Of a stretch of DNA of 64,000 bases, positions 45,233 to 55,040 are shown in pieces. The notes below the pieces were generated by a model. That model was not told where the DNA came from, ran no database searches, and was given only the letters and a program-made list of their open reading frames with translations. Positions within the stretch are counted from its first letter, which is position 1. Every line of letters begins with the position of its first letter. This stretch comes from Anaerolineaceae bacterium. GTDB lineage: Bacteria; Chloroflexota; Anaerolineae; Aggregatilineales; Phototrophicaceae. The translations under genes were made by a program, and so were the position numbers. The stretch lies in assembly GCA_002702065.1 (NCBI GenBank), contig NZXX01000001.1, positions 1,240,001 to 1,304,000 of the forward strand. The letters are read 5' to 3'.

Positions 45233-45282
45233 CTGCATATGCAGCACATAATTAACATAGCATAACCTTGATTCGGCGTCAA
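45233..45282 (-). promoter_or_regulatory. Promoter and palindrome upstream of the Flp pilin gene
   Basis: On the minus strand TTGACG (45277-45282), 17 bases, TATGTT (45254-45259). CTGCATATGCAG (45233-45244), a perfect 12-bp palindrome, lies just after the expected RNA start and may be an operator. Confidence 0.6.
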
Positions 45283-45355
45283 TCACCCACCGCAACAATT
45301 ACGCAATATTCATGAAACATTAGGTTTTGGGCGATATTGTGAAGTCTGTAAAGGA

Positions 45356-46657
45356 TTATCCGCCTGTAGGGACTGGTTCGCCTGCCAGAATGCGCGATAT
45401 TTCCTCAATGGAAGGTTCGGCCTGATGCAGTATGTTCGGGTAATTCGCCTCAATATTGCTCAGGCTGTTACGGTGATAATTAATGGTTGCATCCGGGTCT
45501 TTGAGCACATGGCCGGTCAGGATGCCGACGACGGTTTCATGTGGTTGGATAATCCCCATATCAACGAGCTTGCGCGCACCCGCGACCGAGCAGGCAGAGG
45601 CCGGTTCGCAGCCGATGCCCTGAGCATCGACCATGGCTTTGGCATCCATGATTTCCTGATCGCTGACTTCCTCAACGACGCCATCTGTCCATTGAATGGT
45701 GCGTACGGCTTTACGGTAGTTGACAGGGTTGCCGATTTTGATGGCGGAGGCGATGGTTTCTGCGTGAATGGCTTCATATTGTTCGAAGCCGGTCTTATAG
45801 GCGCGATAGAGTGGATTGGCCCCTTGCGCCTGAATAATCGCGAGCCGGGGCATCCGGTCAATGAGGCCCAGTTCATAAAGTTCGTGCAGCCCTTTACCAA
45901 AAGCAGAGCTGTTGCCCAGGTTGCCACCGGGCACAACGATCCAGTCCGGAACCTGCCAGCCAAGCTGCTGGATCATTTCAATGATGATCGTCTTCTGGCC
46001 TTCCAGCCGGAACGGGTTGACGGAATTGAGCACGTAGATGCCCAGTTCTTCGCTGATGGTGCGGACTAGTTCAAGGTTGCGGTCAAAATCTGCCGAAACC
46101 TGAATGCAGGTCGCGCCGTAGGCAATCGCCTGAGCAAGCTTGCCCAGCGCAATTTCCTTGTTTTCAAAGAAGACAATGCCCTCCAGCCCGGCATAGGCGG
46201 CGTAGGCTGCGAGGGATGCCGACGTGTTGCCGGTTGACGCGCAGGCGACCCGGTCCATACCAAGCAGCTGCGCCTGGGTGACTCCCCCGGTCATACCGCG
46301 ATCTTTAAATGAGCCGGTGGGGTTTTCCCCTTCATGTTTGAGGTAGAATGTCTCCAGGCCGACCCACTCGGCCAGCCGGGGTGTGCGGTAGAGGTTGGTG
46401 TTGCCTTCGGGCTTGCTGACGATCTGGTCAATATCGATGTCGGGGTTGACCAGTTCCTTGTACCGCCAGACACCGCTGTTAAAGGGTGGCTGAAGCGCCC
46501 CCAGCCGATCATCAAACGTGGCGCGTGAAACGGTCTGTTTCAGCATCTCCATATCATGAAGCACGTCCAGCAGCCCGCCGCACGCTTCACAGGTGTATGC
46601 GACCTGATCAACCGGGTATTGCCGACCGCAATCCATACATTGTAAGATACTCCGCAT
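45356..46657 (-). CDS. thrC: Threonine synthase
   Basis: 433 residues from ATG 46657, with GGAG seven bases upstream; an ATG four codons earlier overlaps that GGAG and is less likely. A zinc-ribbon-like start (CMDCGRQYPV ... YTCEACGGLLD) precedes the PLP-dependent fold: NPTGSFKDRGMTGGVTQAQ with the cofactor Lys, ACASTGNTSASLAAYAAYAG, GGNLGNSSAFGKGLHEL. It makes threonine from phosphohomoserine. Divergent from thrB with a 50-bp gap, so one region controls both. Confidence 0.93.
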   Translation of the reverse strand: MRSILQCMDCGRQYPVDQVAYTCEACGGLLDVLHDMEMLKQTVSRATFDDRLGALQPPFNSGVWRYKELVNPDIDIDQIVSKPEGNTNLYRTPRLAEWVGLETFYLKHEGENPTGSFKDRGMTGGVTQAQLLGMDRVACASTGNTSASLAAYAAYAGLEGIVFFENKEIALGKLAQAIAYGATCIQVSADFDRNLELVRTISEELGIYVLNSVNPFRLEGQKTIIIEMIQQLGWQVPDWIVVPGGNLGNSSAFGKGLHELYELGLIDRMPRLAIIQAQGANPLYRAYKTGFEQYEAIHAETIASAIKIGNPVNYRKAVRTIQWTDGVVEEVSDQEIMDAKAMVDAQGIGCEPASACSVAGARKLVDMGIIQPHETVVGILTGHVLKDPDATINYHRNSLSNIEANYPNILHQAEPSIEEISRILAGEPVPTGG

Positions 46658-46707
46658 TGCGTGCTCCATGTGTATGCTGAGATGCCATCATAAGGATAAC
46701 ACTGATC

Positions 46708-47643
46708 ATGACTTTTGCCAGAGCATTTGCACCGGCGACTGTGGCCAATATTGGTGTTGGCTTCGACATTCTTGGGCTGGCGGTGCAGGGTACTGGCGAT
46801 CGGGTCGAAGTCGAGTTTCGCGATGAGCCAGGCGCACGAATCCTGTCTATCGAAGGGGATGGCGGCAGGCTGCCCCGCGAGGCGGATAAAAACACAGCGT
46901 CAGTTGCGGCACAGGCGGTGCTCGATACGATTGGCGCGCAGCGGGGTGTTGGCATTCGTCTTTATAAGGACCTGCCGATCAATAGTGGTCTGGGTAGCAG
47001 CGCGGCGAGTGCGGTTGCGGCAGCGGTTGCGGTGAATGCGCTGTTCGGGTCGCCCCTTAAGAAAGAAGCATTACTGCCAGCCTGCATGGAAGGCGAGGCG
47101 TGCGTAAGCGGCTATCATGCCGACAACGTGGGGCCAAGCCTGTTGGGTGGCATTACGCTGATTACCGGGACGGATGTTTCGCAGATTTATCATATGCCGG
47201 TGCCCGAAGCACTTTATCTGGCGCTCGTGACACCCGCGGTGGATGTACCGACAGCGCAGGCGCGGGCTGTCTTGCCCAAGTCGATCAGTCTGCGGGATAT
47301 GGTGGCGCAGACCGGGGGGGTGGCACGGCTGGTTGATGCCCTCTACCGGGGTGATATTGCGGCGATGGGAATGGCGATGGAAGCGGATTGCGTCGTCGAG
47401 CCAGCGCGGGCACACCTGATGCCGTATCTGATGGAGGTCCGCACCGCAGCAAAACGCGCGGGGGCATGTGGGCTGGTGATCAGCGGTGCCGGGCCAACTT
47501 TGTGTGCGGTTTGCGAGAGCGATGCGATTGCGCTGGCCTGTTCGGTGGCGATGAAAGCGGTTTATGATGACCGTGATATTGCCAGCCGGGTACAACAAAC
47601 ACAAGTTGATCGCACCGGGGCGCGAGTTCAACTGTATGAATAA
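46708..47643 (+). CDS. thrB: Homoserine kinase
   Basis: 311 residues. GHMP-kinase fold: ATVANIGVGFDILGLAV at the start, the ATP-binding PINSGLGSSAASAVAAAVAVN and the late GLVISGAGPTLCAV. It phosphorylates homoserine, and ThrC uses the product. The two genes are divergent rather than in one operon. No homoserine dehydrogenase or aspartokinase is in the window. Confidence 0.93.
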   Translation: MTFARAFAPATVANIGVGFDILGLAVQGTGDRVEVEFRDEPGARILSIEGDGGRLPREADKNTASVAAQAVLDTIGAQRGVGIRLYKDLPINSGLGSSAASAVAAAVAVNALFGSPLKKEALLPACMEGEACVSGYHADNVGPSLLGGITLITGTDVSQIYHMPVPEALYLALVTPAVDVPTAQARAVLPKSISLRDMVAQTGGVARLVDALYRGDIAAMGMAMEADCVVEPARAHLMPYLMEVRTAAKRAGACGLVISGAGPTLCAVCESDAIALACSVAMKAVYDDRDIASRVQQTQVDRTGARVQLYE

Positions 47644-47673
47644 CGAATTTAACCGGCGTAAATTGTGAAATTC

Positions 47674-47702
47674 TTGACAATAAAGTACGGGAAATCTATA
47701 CT
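47674..47702 (+). promoter_or_regulatory. Strong sigma70-type promoter before the aldehyde dehydrogenase gene
   Basis: TTGACA (47674-47679), 17 bases, TATACT (47697-47702). The ATG is 40 bases downstream. Confidence 0.75.
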
Positions 47703-47742
47703 TGGGGCACTTCTTTCCGTCCCGGTGATCTGGATCTAAATC

Positions 47743-49233
47743 ATGGTTGAAGCTGTACATAATTTTGTCGGCGGCACATGGGTTGCGGCGAAGTCGGGCG
47801 CAGTGTTCGAGTCGCTTAATCCGGCAACCGAGGCTGTTCTGGTAACCGCGCCTGACAGCAGTGCCGATGACGTTGCTGCTGCGGTCGATGCAGCCCGGCA
47901 GGCCTATAACGGCTGGCGGCTGACCCCTGCACCCCGCCGCGGGGAAATCCTGTTTCGGGTCGCGGAACTGCTGCGGGACCGCAAGGAAGCCATCGCCCGC
48001 CTGATGACGCAGGAAATGGGCAAGATTATTGCAGAGACACGCGGCGATGTGCAGGAAGCCATCGACATGGCTTATTACATGGGTGGCGAAGGACGCCGTT
48101 TGCTGGGGTACACGGCTCCGGTAGAAATGCCGAACAAGTTTGGCATGGCGCTGCGTGATTCAGTTGGCATTGTCGGACTGGTAACACCCTGGAATTTCCC
48201 CGTTGCGGTGCCAAGCTGGAAGATGCTGCCAGCGTTGATTGCTGGTAATGTCGTGGTCTGGAAGCCCAGCGAAGAAACCCCTGCCGTTTCTGCGGCGTTT
48301 GCCAAGGTTTTCGAGGATGCGGGTTTGCCAGCCGGTGTGCTCAACCTGGTGACCGGGGCAGGTGATACCGGCGACGCCCTGGTTTCACACCCGGACGTGC
48401 GCATCATCTCATTTACCGGGTCGACCACCACCGGTCTACAGGTCTATACCAAAGCGGCTGGGCTGGGCAAAAAAGTCACACTGGAGATGGGCGGCAAGAA
48501 CGCGATTATCGTGATGGATGACGCCAATCTCGATCTGGCAATTGACGCCATTACATGGAGTGCGTTTGGCACGACTGGCCAGCGCTGCACGGCGACCAGC
48601 CGGTTGATTGTGCAGAAGGGGATCAAGCCGAGACTGGTCGATGCCCTGATCGCCAAGGCCAAAAGCCTGAAACTTGGTGATGGGCTGGATGATGGGGTTG
48701 ATGTGGGGCCGCTGGTCAACCAGAAAGCGCTGGACAAAGTCTCTGGTTATATGGATGTCGCCCGGCAGGACGGGGTGAAGATACTGACCGGTGGGCAGCG
48801 GGCCTCGGTGGAGAAGGGCTTCTTCTTTGAACCGACGCTGTTTGACGGTGTGCAGCGCGGGATGCGGGTCGAGCAGGAAGAGATATTCGGCCCGGTGCTG
48901 TCGATTGTGGAAGTGGACAGCCTGGAAGAAGCGATCGACGTGAATAACCAGGTGAAGTATGGTCTGTCGAGCAGCATTTTTACCGAGAACGTCAACGCGG
49001 CATTTCGCGCCATTCGCGACCTGACCACCGGCATTGTCTACATTAATCACGGCACAACCGGTGCGGAAATTCAGTTTCCGTTCGGCGGGACACGTGGCAC
49101 CGGTAACGGCATGCGCGAAGCCGGGCAAGCTGGGCTGGACAGTTTTACGGAATGGAAGTCGGTTTACGTCGATTACAGTGGCCGCTTGCAGCGTGCCCAG
49201 ATCGACACCGATGCCATTCTTGGTGAGTCGTGA
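47743..49233 (+). CDS. NAD(P)-dependent aldehyde dehydrogenase
   Basis: 496 residues, full-length ALDH. TPWNFPVAVPSWKMLPALIAGN, SFTGSTTTGLQVY, the Glu in TLEMGGKNAIIV and the catalytic Cys in TTGQRCTATSRL are present. EEIFGPVLSIVEVDSLEEAI and the final PFGGTRGTGNGMREAG are conserved. The NHGTTGAEI stretch is like the ALDH7/2-aminoadipate-semialdehyde and related classes, but the substrate is not assigned. It precedes iscX by 70 bp and may be its own unit. Confidence 0.88.
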   Translation: MVEAVHNFVGGTWVAAKSGAVFESLNPATEAVLVTAPDSSADDVAAAVDAARQAYNGWRLTPAPRRGEILFRVAELLRDRKEAIARLMTQEMGKIIAETRGDVQEAIDMAYYMGGEGRRLLGYTAPVEMPNKFGMALRDSVGIVGLVTPWNFPVAVPSWKMLPALIAGNVVVWKPSEETPAVSAAFAKVFEDAGLPAGVLNLVTGAGDTGDALVSHPDVRIISFTGSTTTGLQVYTKAAGLGKKVTLEMGGKNAIIVMDDANLDLAIDAITWSAFGTTGQRCTATSRLIVQKGIKPRLVDALIAKAKSLKLGDGLDDGVDVGPLVNQKALDKVSGYMDVARQDGVKILTGGQRASVEKGFFFEPTLFDGVQRGMRVEQEEIFGPVLSIVEVDSLEEAIDVNNQVKYGLSSSIFTENVNAAFRAIRDLTTGIVYINHGTTGAEIQFPFGGTRGTGNGMREAGQAGLDSFTEWKSVYVDYSGRLQRAQIDTDAILGES

Positions 49234-49303
49234 GATGCGGATTAATAAACAAGATTCGCGTCTGTTTTTCATCGCCGTTCTAATGAAAATGCGGTAATCT
49301 TAA

Positions 49304-49513
49304 GTGAGTAATAAGCTTTACTGGGATTCCTCCTATGAGATTGTTTTACGTTTAATGGAGGCATTCCCGCAGGTGGACGTGGAGACCATCGGAATCGAGC
49401 AGCTTTACCGGTGGGTGATCGCGCTGCCTGACTTTGCAGATGAGCCCGAACTCGCCAATGAAAGCATACTCAATGATATTTTGCGAGAGTGGTACGAGGA
49501 GGTCAATCCTTAG
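49304..49513 (+). CDS. iscX: Iron-sulfur assembly protein IscX
   Basis: 69 residues, GTG start. The pattern LYWDSSYEIVLRLMEAFPQVD, LYRWVIALPDFADEPE and ILNDILREWYEEV matches IscX, a small acidic protein that binds IscS and Fe. Its stop abuts the nuoB ATG, so it is in the complex I gene set, which needs many Fe-S clusters. No other isc genes are here. Confidence 0.85.
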   Translation: MSNKLYWDSSYEIVLRLMEAFPQVDVETIGIEQLYRWVIALPDFADEPELANESILNDILREWYEEVNP

Positions 49514-50359
49514 ATGAGCCAATTGGATCTGCGCGAGTTGCAGAGTACGGAATTTCCGGTTCCGGACGAACTTCAGGGCAACCTCGCCATTACCAGCCTA
49601 AGCCGGGTGTACAACTGGAGCCGGCGTTCGTCAATGTGGCCGCTGCTGTTTGGCCTGGCGTGCTGCGCGATTGAAATGATCGGTACGGCGGCATCGCGTT
49701 TCGATCTGTCGCGTTTTGGTATGGAAGTGATGCGCGGCAGCCCCCGGCAGTCGGACCTGATGATTATCTCCGGGACCGTTACGAAGAAGATGGTGGTCCC
49801 GATTGTGCGTCTGTACAACCAGATGCCGGAACCCAAGTACGTGATGGCTATGGGTGCGTGTGCCAGTGGCGGTGGCCCGTTCAAAGAGGGCTACAACGTT
49901 GTGTCCGGTATCGACAAGTACCTGCCGGTCGATGTGTATGTGCCCGGCTGCCCGCCCACCCCGCAGGCGCTGTTGTATGGGCTGATCGCCCTGCAAAAGA
50001 AGATCGACGGCCAGTCGCTGGCGAATATGGATGATGTGCCGTGGTATGGCGTTGGGCCGTCAGAACCGACCCCTGTGCCTGTGCTTGGGCCAGATATTAT
50101 TGACCCACGCCAGATGGACCTGATCCGGCGTCAGGCTGAAATGGCAGCCCAGGGCCAGCAGTTTGCCGTGCGCGAGCTGCCTGCACTGCCGGCAAAACGT
50201 GCCACACCCAAGAAAGCCAGCTCTAAGGCCGCGGCTGTCGAGGCACAAGCGGCTGATGCTGCCGACGATCCGGGTAATGCCGAACGGATGGAGCGGCGGT
50301 TGGAAGCACTGGCACGCAAGCGGGCACGTGACGCGGCCAAAGCAGGGGAGGCAAGCTAG
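49514..50359 (+). CDS. nuoB: NADH-quinone oxidoreductase subunit B with C-terminal tail
   Basis: 281 residues, longer than the usual 160-230. The catalytic part has the four Cys of cluster N2: C50-C51 in [16 protein letters not shown]116 in [13 protein letters not shown] and C146 in [17 protein letters not shown]. From about residue 225 an Ala/Lys-rich, charged tail follows, ending [20 protein letters not shown]. The same ending recurs in NuoI. The start is directly after iscX. Confidence 0.93.
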   Translation: MSQLDLRELQSTEFPVPDELQGNLAITSLSRVYNWSRRSSMWPLLFGLACCAIEMIGTAASRFDLSRFGMEVMRGSPRQSDLMIISGTVTKKMVVPIVRLYNQMPEPKYVMAMGACASGGGPFKEGYNVVSGIDKYLPVDVYVPGCPPTPQALLYGLIALQKKIDGQSLANMDDVPWYGVGPSEPTPVPVLGPDIIDPRQMDLIRRQAEMAAQGQQFAVRELPALPAKRATPKKASSKAAAVEAQAADAADDPGNAERMERRLEALARKRARDAAKAGEAS

Positions 50360-50361
50360 AT

Positions 50362-52218
50362 ATGGCAATTGTTGCACCGCAGCAAACAGAACTAGACGTC
50401 AGCGAATCGAGAGATTGGCTGAAACAGAAATTTAGCGAGGTCGTGGTCGAAGATGACCGCAATGGCTTTAGCGGGGTCATTGTAGACAAGACACGGCTGC
50501 CGGAAGTCGCTCAGGCCATTCGTGATGAACTGGGCTTTGACTATCTGTCGAGCGCAACCGCCGTTGACTATCACGGCATCGCCGACCAGATGGAAATGGT
50601 GTATCACGCCTACCGCACCAGCGGAGGCCCGGCCCTGGTTTTCAAGGCTCAGACGGACCGCGAAAACGCCGAGATTCCGTCATTGATTGATGTGTGGCCG
50701 GGTGTGGATTTTCAGGAGCGCGAAGCCTTCGATCTGTATGGCATCCGGTTCCCTGGCCATCCGAACCTGCGGCGCATCCTGCTGTGGGATGGCTTTGAAG
50801 GCTACCCGATGCGCAAGGACTGGAAAGAGGCGTATTACGAGCAGGAAACCAAGCCGTTTGACAGCCGGTGGCCCAGTGGCTGGGTGCATCGCGCTGAAGA
50901 ACGCAACGTTTACGGCAAGAACGTTCGCTACCCCGATGACCTCGACCTGTCCCGCCTGAACGATACGTCCGAATCGACGCTGTACAACAGCCTGGGCCTG
51001 GGCGTTGACATTCAGGAACTGGACAACGGCGGCCTGAAGACGGACAAGCTGGTCGTCAACCTGGGGCCACATCACCCCAGCACGCACGGTGTGTTCCGCA
51101 TGGTGGTGACGCTCAACGGCGAGACGATTGAGACGCTCGAACCGGTGATGGGCTACCTGCACCGGAACCACGAAAAAATTGGTGAACGCAACTCGTTCCT
51201 GCACAACATCCCATTCACCGACCGGCTGGATTATATTTCCAGCATGGGCAATAACTTCGGCTATGTCATGGCCGTTGAACAACTGCTCAGCGCGGGTGCA
51301 CGCTATCAGCCGCCCAGCTATCGCGCTGAAGTGATCCGCGTGCTGATGGCGGAATTGACCCGTATTGTCAACCATCTGTGGTCACTCGGCTTCCTGCTGA
51401 ATGACCTGGGTGCGTTCTTTACGCCGATGCTGTATGCCAATAACGAGCGCGAGAAAATCCTCGACTTCTTTGAGGCTACCGCTGGCAGTCGCCTGATGTG
51501 CAACTACATGCGTTTTGGCGGTGTGTTCGCTGATCTGCCAGAGCGTATTCATAGTGTCGCCAACCTGATCAATGACAAGGTGCGCGACTTCGATACGATG
51601 GAATATCTCACGGAGATGGTTACCGAACGGCTGCCCCGCTTCCTCGAGGAGTACGAACGGCTGCTGGTGGGTAATGAAATTCTGCGCGATCGTACGATTG
51701 GTGTCGGTATTCTGCCGCGTGATCTGGCGATCTCGCTGAGCACCTGCGGGCCGCTGCTGCGCGCCAGCGGTGTGGCGTATGATGTGCGCCGGGCAGACCC
51801 CTACAGCATCTACCCGGAACTCGACTTCGATATTCCCGTGGGCCAGAATGGCGATATTTATGATCGTTTCATTGTGCGCTTGCAGGAAATTCACGAAAGC
51901 CTGCGCATTCTGAAGCAGCTTCTGCCCCGTCTGGAACAGACCAAGGGTGAGGAAGTCGTTACCAAAGTGGGGCATACCCCGCGTGTGCCGGTGGGCGAGG
52001 CTTATGGCCGCGTCGAGAACCCGAAAGGCGAACTGGGCTTTTATGTGGTTTCGGCGGGTGATGAGAAGGGACCGCAAAATCCCTGGCGTTACCACGTGCG
52101 CGCTCCAAGCTTCATCAATCTGACAGCGCTGGGGCCGATGTGTGTCGGCCACAAAGTCGCTGATGTGGTGACGATTCTGGGCAGTATCGACATTGTTCTC
52201 GGTGAGACAGACCGGTAG
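50362..52218 (+). CDS. nuoCD: NADH-quinone oxidoreductase subunits C and D, fused
   Basis: 618 residues. Residues about 1-180 are the 30-kDa NuoC domain ([32 protein letters not shown]). After a linker, residues about 225-618 are the 49-kDa NuoD domain ([30 protein letters not shown], and DIVLGETDR at the end), which forms the quinone site. This fusion is also known in proteobacteria. It sits 2 bp after nuoB. Only B, CD and I are present; the membrane and NADH-binding modules must be elsewhere. Confidence 0.94.
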   Translation: MAIVAPQQTELDVSESRDWLKQKFSEVVVEDDRNGFSGVIVDKTRLPEVAQAIRDELGFDYLSSATAVDYHGIADQMEMVYHAYRTSGGPALVFKAQTDRENAEIPSLIDVWPGVDFQEREAFDLYGIRFPGHPNLRRILLWDGFEGYPMRKDWKEAYYEQETKPFDSRWPSGWVHRAEERNVYGKNVRYPDDLDLSRLNDTSESTLYNSLGLGVDIQELDNGGLKTDKLVVNLGPHHPSTHGVFRMVVTLNGETIETLEPVMGYLHRNHEKIGERNSFLHNIPFTDRLDYISSMGNNFGYVMAVEQLLSAGARYQPPSYRAEVIRVLMAELTRIVNHLWSLGFLLNDLGAFFTPMLYANNEREKILDFFEATAGSRLMCNYMRFGGVFADLPERIHSVANLINDKVRDFDTMEYLTEMVTERLPRFLEEYERLLVGNEILRDRTIGVGILPRDLAISLSTCGPLLRASGVAYDVRRADPYSIYPELDFDIPVGQNGDIYDRFIVRLQEIHESLRILKQLLPRLEQTKGEEVVTKVGHTPRVPVGEAYGRVENPKGELGFYVVSAGDEKGPQNPWRYHVRAPSFINLTALGPMCVGHKVADVVTILGSIDIVLGETDR

Positions 52219-52229
52219 GAAGGTAAGTC

Positions 52230-53033
52230 ATGTACGGACAAGGAATTGCAAAAGGTCTGTGGATCACGTTTAAGCACTTCGTCAATACCTACGTTGATGA
52301 TCTTCGCTATGCGGGGCGTAAATACATCAGCGATGATAACTTCGAAATCCGCCAGAGTCCCAAGTCGCAGGGTGCGTACACGGTACAGTACCCCGACGAA
52401 AAGATTGCGGTGCCAGAGCGTTTCCGGTTTACGCCGTTTCTGGTCGTCTACGATCATGATGATGAGGAACGCCCCGGACAGGACTGGTGCACAAGTTGTG
52501 GTATCTGTGCGAAAGTGTGCCCGCCGCAGTGTATCTGGATTGTTCGTGGGCAGGACCCCAATACCGGGCGTCCTGTGCCAGAACCAGAAGCTTTCTTTAT
52601 CGACATCGACATCTGCATGAACTGCGGTTATTGCGCCGAGTTCTGCCCGTTTGATGCGATCAAGATGGATCATGATTACGAGATGGCGAGCTATGATCGC
52701 ACGACCACTCATATTCATGACAAGGAACGGCTGTCCAAAGAGTTCAGCTACTGGAAATCAATTGCCCCGACACGTGCCTACGAAGAAATGGAAGCGCGTG
52801 GCGGTTGGGATCATAAGGACATCCAGAAAGAAAAGGCCAAAGCAGCCAAGGCAGCCGCCAGTGCAGCGCAGGCTGAAGCAGCACCAACCAGTGATCAGCC
52901 AGCAGCCCAGGCAGCAGCGCCGGAACAGGCGAATGGCGCATCGGATGCCGACAAGGCAAAGGCGGAACGGCTCGCCAAACGCGAAGCAGCGCTGGCACGT
53001 AAGCGTGCCCGCGAGGAGCAGGGCGAAGGCTAG
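52230..53033 (+). CDS. nuoI: NADH-quinone oxidoreductase subunit I with C-terminal tail
   Basis: 267 residues, over 80 longer than usual. Two 4Fe-4S sites: CTSCGICAKVCPPQCI and CMNCGYCAEFCPFDAI, the clusters N6a and N6b. The tail from about residue 190 is rich in Ala, Lys and Gln (coiled-coil-like) and ends [18 protein letters not shown], matching the NuoB tail end ALARKRAR. Such shared tails suggest a common partner or a membrane contact. GGAAGG precedes the ATG. Confidence 0.92.
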   Translation: MYGQGIAKGLWITFKHFVNTYVDDLRYAGRKYISDDNFEIRQSPKSQGAYTVQYPDEKIAVPERFRFTPFLVVYDHDDEERPGQDWCTSCGICAKVCPPQCIWIVRGQDPNTGRPVPEPEAFFIDIDICMNCGYCAEFCPFDAIKMDHDYEMASYDRTTTHIHDKERLSKEFSYWKSIAPTRAYEEMEARGGWDHKDIQKEKAKAAKAAASAAQAEAAPTSDQPAAQAAAPEQANGASDADKAKAERLAKREAALARKRAREEQGEG

Positions 53034-53056
53034 TCCATTCGTGATGCACATTTACG

Positions 53057-53087
53057 GGCCCGGTCAGTTTGATCGGGCCTTTGTTGT
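53057..53087 (+). terminator. Intrinsic terminator after nuoI
   Basis: GGCCCGGTC (53057-53065), loop AGTTT, GATCGGGCC (53071-53079), followed by TTTGTTGT. It separates nuoI from the Mrp gene. Confidence 0.7.
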
Positions 53088-53167
53088 ATGACAGATGTAA
53101 CTTCCGAATTTTTATGATATGGATTAAACTTATTTGGTGAATCTGTAGAACTAACGGGTAAAAGTCC

Positions 53168-54220
53168 ATGACAGACATTGAACAGCAAGTGCTGCATGCA
53201 CTGAGCAGCGTCATAGAGCCGGAGCTGCATCAGGATATTGTCTCGCTGAAGATGGTACGCGACCTGAGCGTCGAGGGCGATACGGCGAAATTTACGATCG
53301 TGTTGACGACCCCGGCCTGCCCGCTGAAAAACGTCTTTCAGGAACGCTGCGAAGACGCGTTGATCGGTAAGGTCGCCGGGATTAACCATGTCGAAATCAA
53401 GTGGGATTCGCAGGTGCCGACAGACAGTCGCATTCATGGCCGTCTGAATGTGCCGATGAAAAGCATCATTGCGGTGGGTAGTGGCAAGGGAGGGGTTGGC
53501 AAAAGCACCGTTTCGACCAATCTGGCCGTCGCGCTGGCCGCGGCAGGGGCAAAGGTCGGCCTGATGGACGCGGATATCCTGAACCCCAATGTCCCGACGA
53601 TGACCGGCCTGGGGTATGGTCGTCCCAAAGTCCATGACGACAAGATGATTCCGCTGGAAGCACACGGCGTCAAGATTATGAGCACCGGGTTTCTGACCAC
53701 GCCTGAAAAACCGATGATTATGCGCGGGCCGATGTTGCACAGCGCGATTCGGCAGTTCTTTACTGATGTCGACTGGGGTCAGCTGGATTATATGATCGTC
53801 GATCTGCCGCCCGGAACAGGTGATGCGCCATTGTCACTGGCCCAGTCGTTCCCGCTGACCGGTGTCATTATCGTGACGCAGCCGCAGGATGTTGCGGTTT
53901 CGGATGCGCTGCGCAGCGTCGCGATGTTCGAGCAGTTGAATGTGCCGGTCATTGGCGTTGTCGAGAATATGGCGGGCGAGTTCTTCGGGTCTGGCGGTGG
54001 CGAGCGACTGGCCCAGCAGCGTGACCTGACCTTTCTGGGGCGTGTCCCGCTGGCGGCTTCGGTGCGCGAAGGTGGCGACTATGGCCGACCGATCGTAATC
54101 AGCGATCCCGACTCCGAAGCCGGGCAGGCGTTCGAGCAGCTTGCGCAGACGGTCGCCGCACGGGTGAGTGTGCTCATGCTTCAGAATGCCGACGTCATTC
54201 CCCTGAACATCATCGGCTGA
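53168..54220 (+). CDS. Mrp/NBP35-family Fe-S carrier ATPase (DUF59 fusion)
   Basis: 350 residues. An N-terminal MIP18/DUF59 domain (residues 1-80) precedes the ParA-like ATPase with the P-loop GSGKGGVGKST (104-114), DADILNPNVPTMTG and DLPPGTGDAPLSL. The usual CPxC motif that bridges a cluster is absent: VVENMAGEFFGSGGGE has none. Other Mrp proteins also lack it, so the role (Fe-S delivery) is not ruled out. Its eukaryotic relative Ind1 loads complex I, and it lies just behind nuoI here. That link is inference. Confidence 0.85.
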   Translation: MTDIEQQVLHALSSVIEPELHQDIVSLKMVRDLSVEGDTAKFTIVLTTPACPLKNVFQERCEDALIGKVAGINHVEIKWDSQVPTDSRIHGRLNVPMKSIIAVGSGKGGVGKSTVSTNLAVALAAAGAKVGLMDADILNPNVPTMTGLGYGRPKVHDDKMIPLEAHGVKIMSTGFLTTPEKPMIMRGPMLHSAIRQFFTDVDWGQLDYMIVDLPPGTGDAPLSLAQSFPLTGVIIVTQPQDVAVSDALRSVAMFEQLNVPVIGVVENMAGEFFGSGGGERLAQQRDLTFLGRVPLAASVREGGDYGRPIVISDPDSEAGQAFEQLAQTVAARVSVLMLQNADVIPLNIIG

Positions 54221-54240
54221 TCAATTCAGATTTGTGTTTC

Positions 54241-54274
54241 AAAGCGTCGCTGTGTGACTGCCAGCGGCGCTTTT
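54241..54274. terminator. Bidirectional terminator between Mrp and the small membrane protein
   Basis: AAAGCGTCGCTG (54241-54252) pairs with CAGCGGCGCTTT (54262-54273) with one T-G pair; T-rich on both sides. Confidence 0.6.
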
Positions 54275-54277
54275 GAT

Positions 54278-54559
54278 TCAATCGTCCATCCCTAACACCT
54301 GAATATTCTCGTCGCTGTCGCCGACGGGGTTATACCGGCCTACAAACAACCAGAACAGCAGGCTGAAAACCAGGGCCGCTATCACGGCAAAGACAAATTC
54401 ACGCTGCAACTCTCGTACATTCGCCCAGTAATAGGTCAGGAAGCCGACGAGCAGCATCAGCAGAATGGTCATGCGCCGGCGTTTGGCTTCGGTACGCTGA
54501 ACCAGCAGCATGGCGGTGCTTAACAACCCCGCAAGCAGGATAAACGCGCCTCCGTTCAC
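54278..54559 (-). CDS. Small membrane protein of unknown function
   Basis: 93 residues with three membrane helices: FILLAGLLSTAMLLV, MTILLMLLVGFLTYY and FVFAVIAALVFSLLFWLFVG. The C-terminal 20 residues are acidic (NPVGDSDENIQVLGMDD) and cytosolic. A basic patch (TEAKRRR) lies after the first helix. I recognise no family. Lone gene with a terminator at its end. Confidence 0.6.
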   Translation of the reverse strand: MNGGAFILLAGLLSTAMLLVQRTEAKRRRMTILLMLLVGFLTYYWANVRELQREFVFAVIAALVFSLLFWLFVGRYNPVGDSDENIQVLGMDD

Positions 54560-54700
54560 CTTGAAATCCTTATCTTATGATCGCACAGACCGTCATTATA
54601 CCGCCGCAGATGGACTTGTGTCGCTATCATAATTTTACATTTAAGGTATACTCTGGTTACTCAGATATGCTGACATCTCATGTCATAGGAGTAAAGCAGT

Positions 54701-55036
54701 TTGCTGGAGATCCACATTGCGGAGAAAAACCGCGTTGCGGTTGTCGCGGCTCAGGGGCGCGTGGATAGCTCTTCTGCGGGCCAGCTGGGTGACGTATTGA
54801 CTGCTGTGATTGCGGATGGATTTAACCGGATTGTCCTCGATATCGCCAGCGTCGATTACATGAGCAGCGCCGGGTTGCGCGAGATCGTTTCTGCACTCAA
54901 AAAGGTGCGTAATGATGGGGGCGATATGCGCCTTGCCGAAGCGACCGAACGCGTTTATGAAGTGCTGGAAATTTCCGGCCTGCACACAATTTTTCGAATT
55001 TTTGATTCTGCGGCAGAGGCGATAAACAGCTTTTAA
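54701..55036 (+). CDS. STAS-domain anti-anti-sigma factor
   Basis: 111 residues from TTG 54701, nine bases after AGGAG. The SpoIIAA/RsbV-like STAS fold is complete: RVAVVAAQGRVDSSSAGQLGD, then IVLDIASVDYMSSAGLREIVSAL with the Ser that is phosphorylated by a partner kinase in this family, and the C-terminal helix SGLHTIFRIFDSAAEAI. Four bases before a gene encoding the matching kinase-like domain, so the two act together. Confidence 0.88.
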   Translation: MLEIHIAEKNRVAVVAAQGRVDSSSAGQLGDVLTAVIADGFNRIVLDIASVDYMSSAGLREIVSALKKVRNDGGDMRLAEATERVYEVLEISGLHTIFRIFDSAAEAINSF

Positions 55037-55040
55037 GCGC

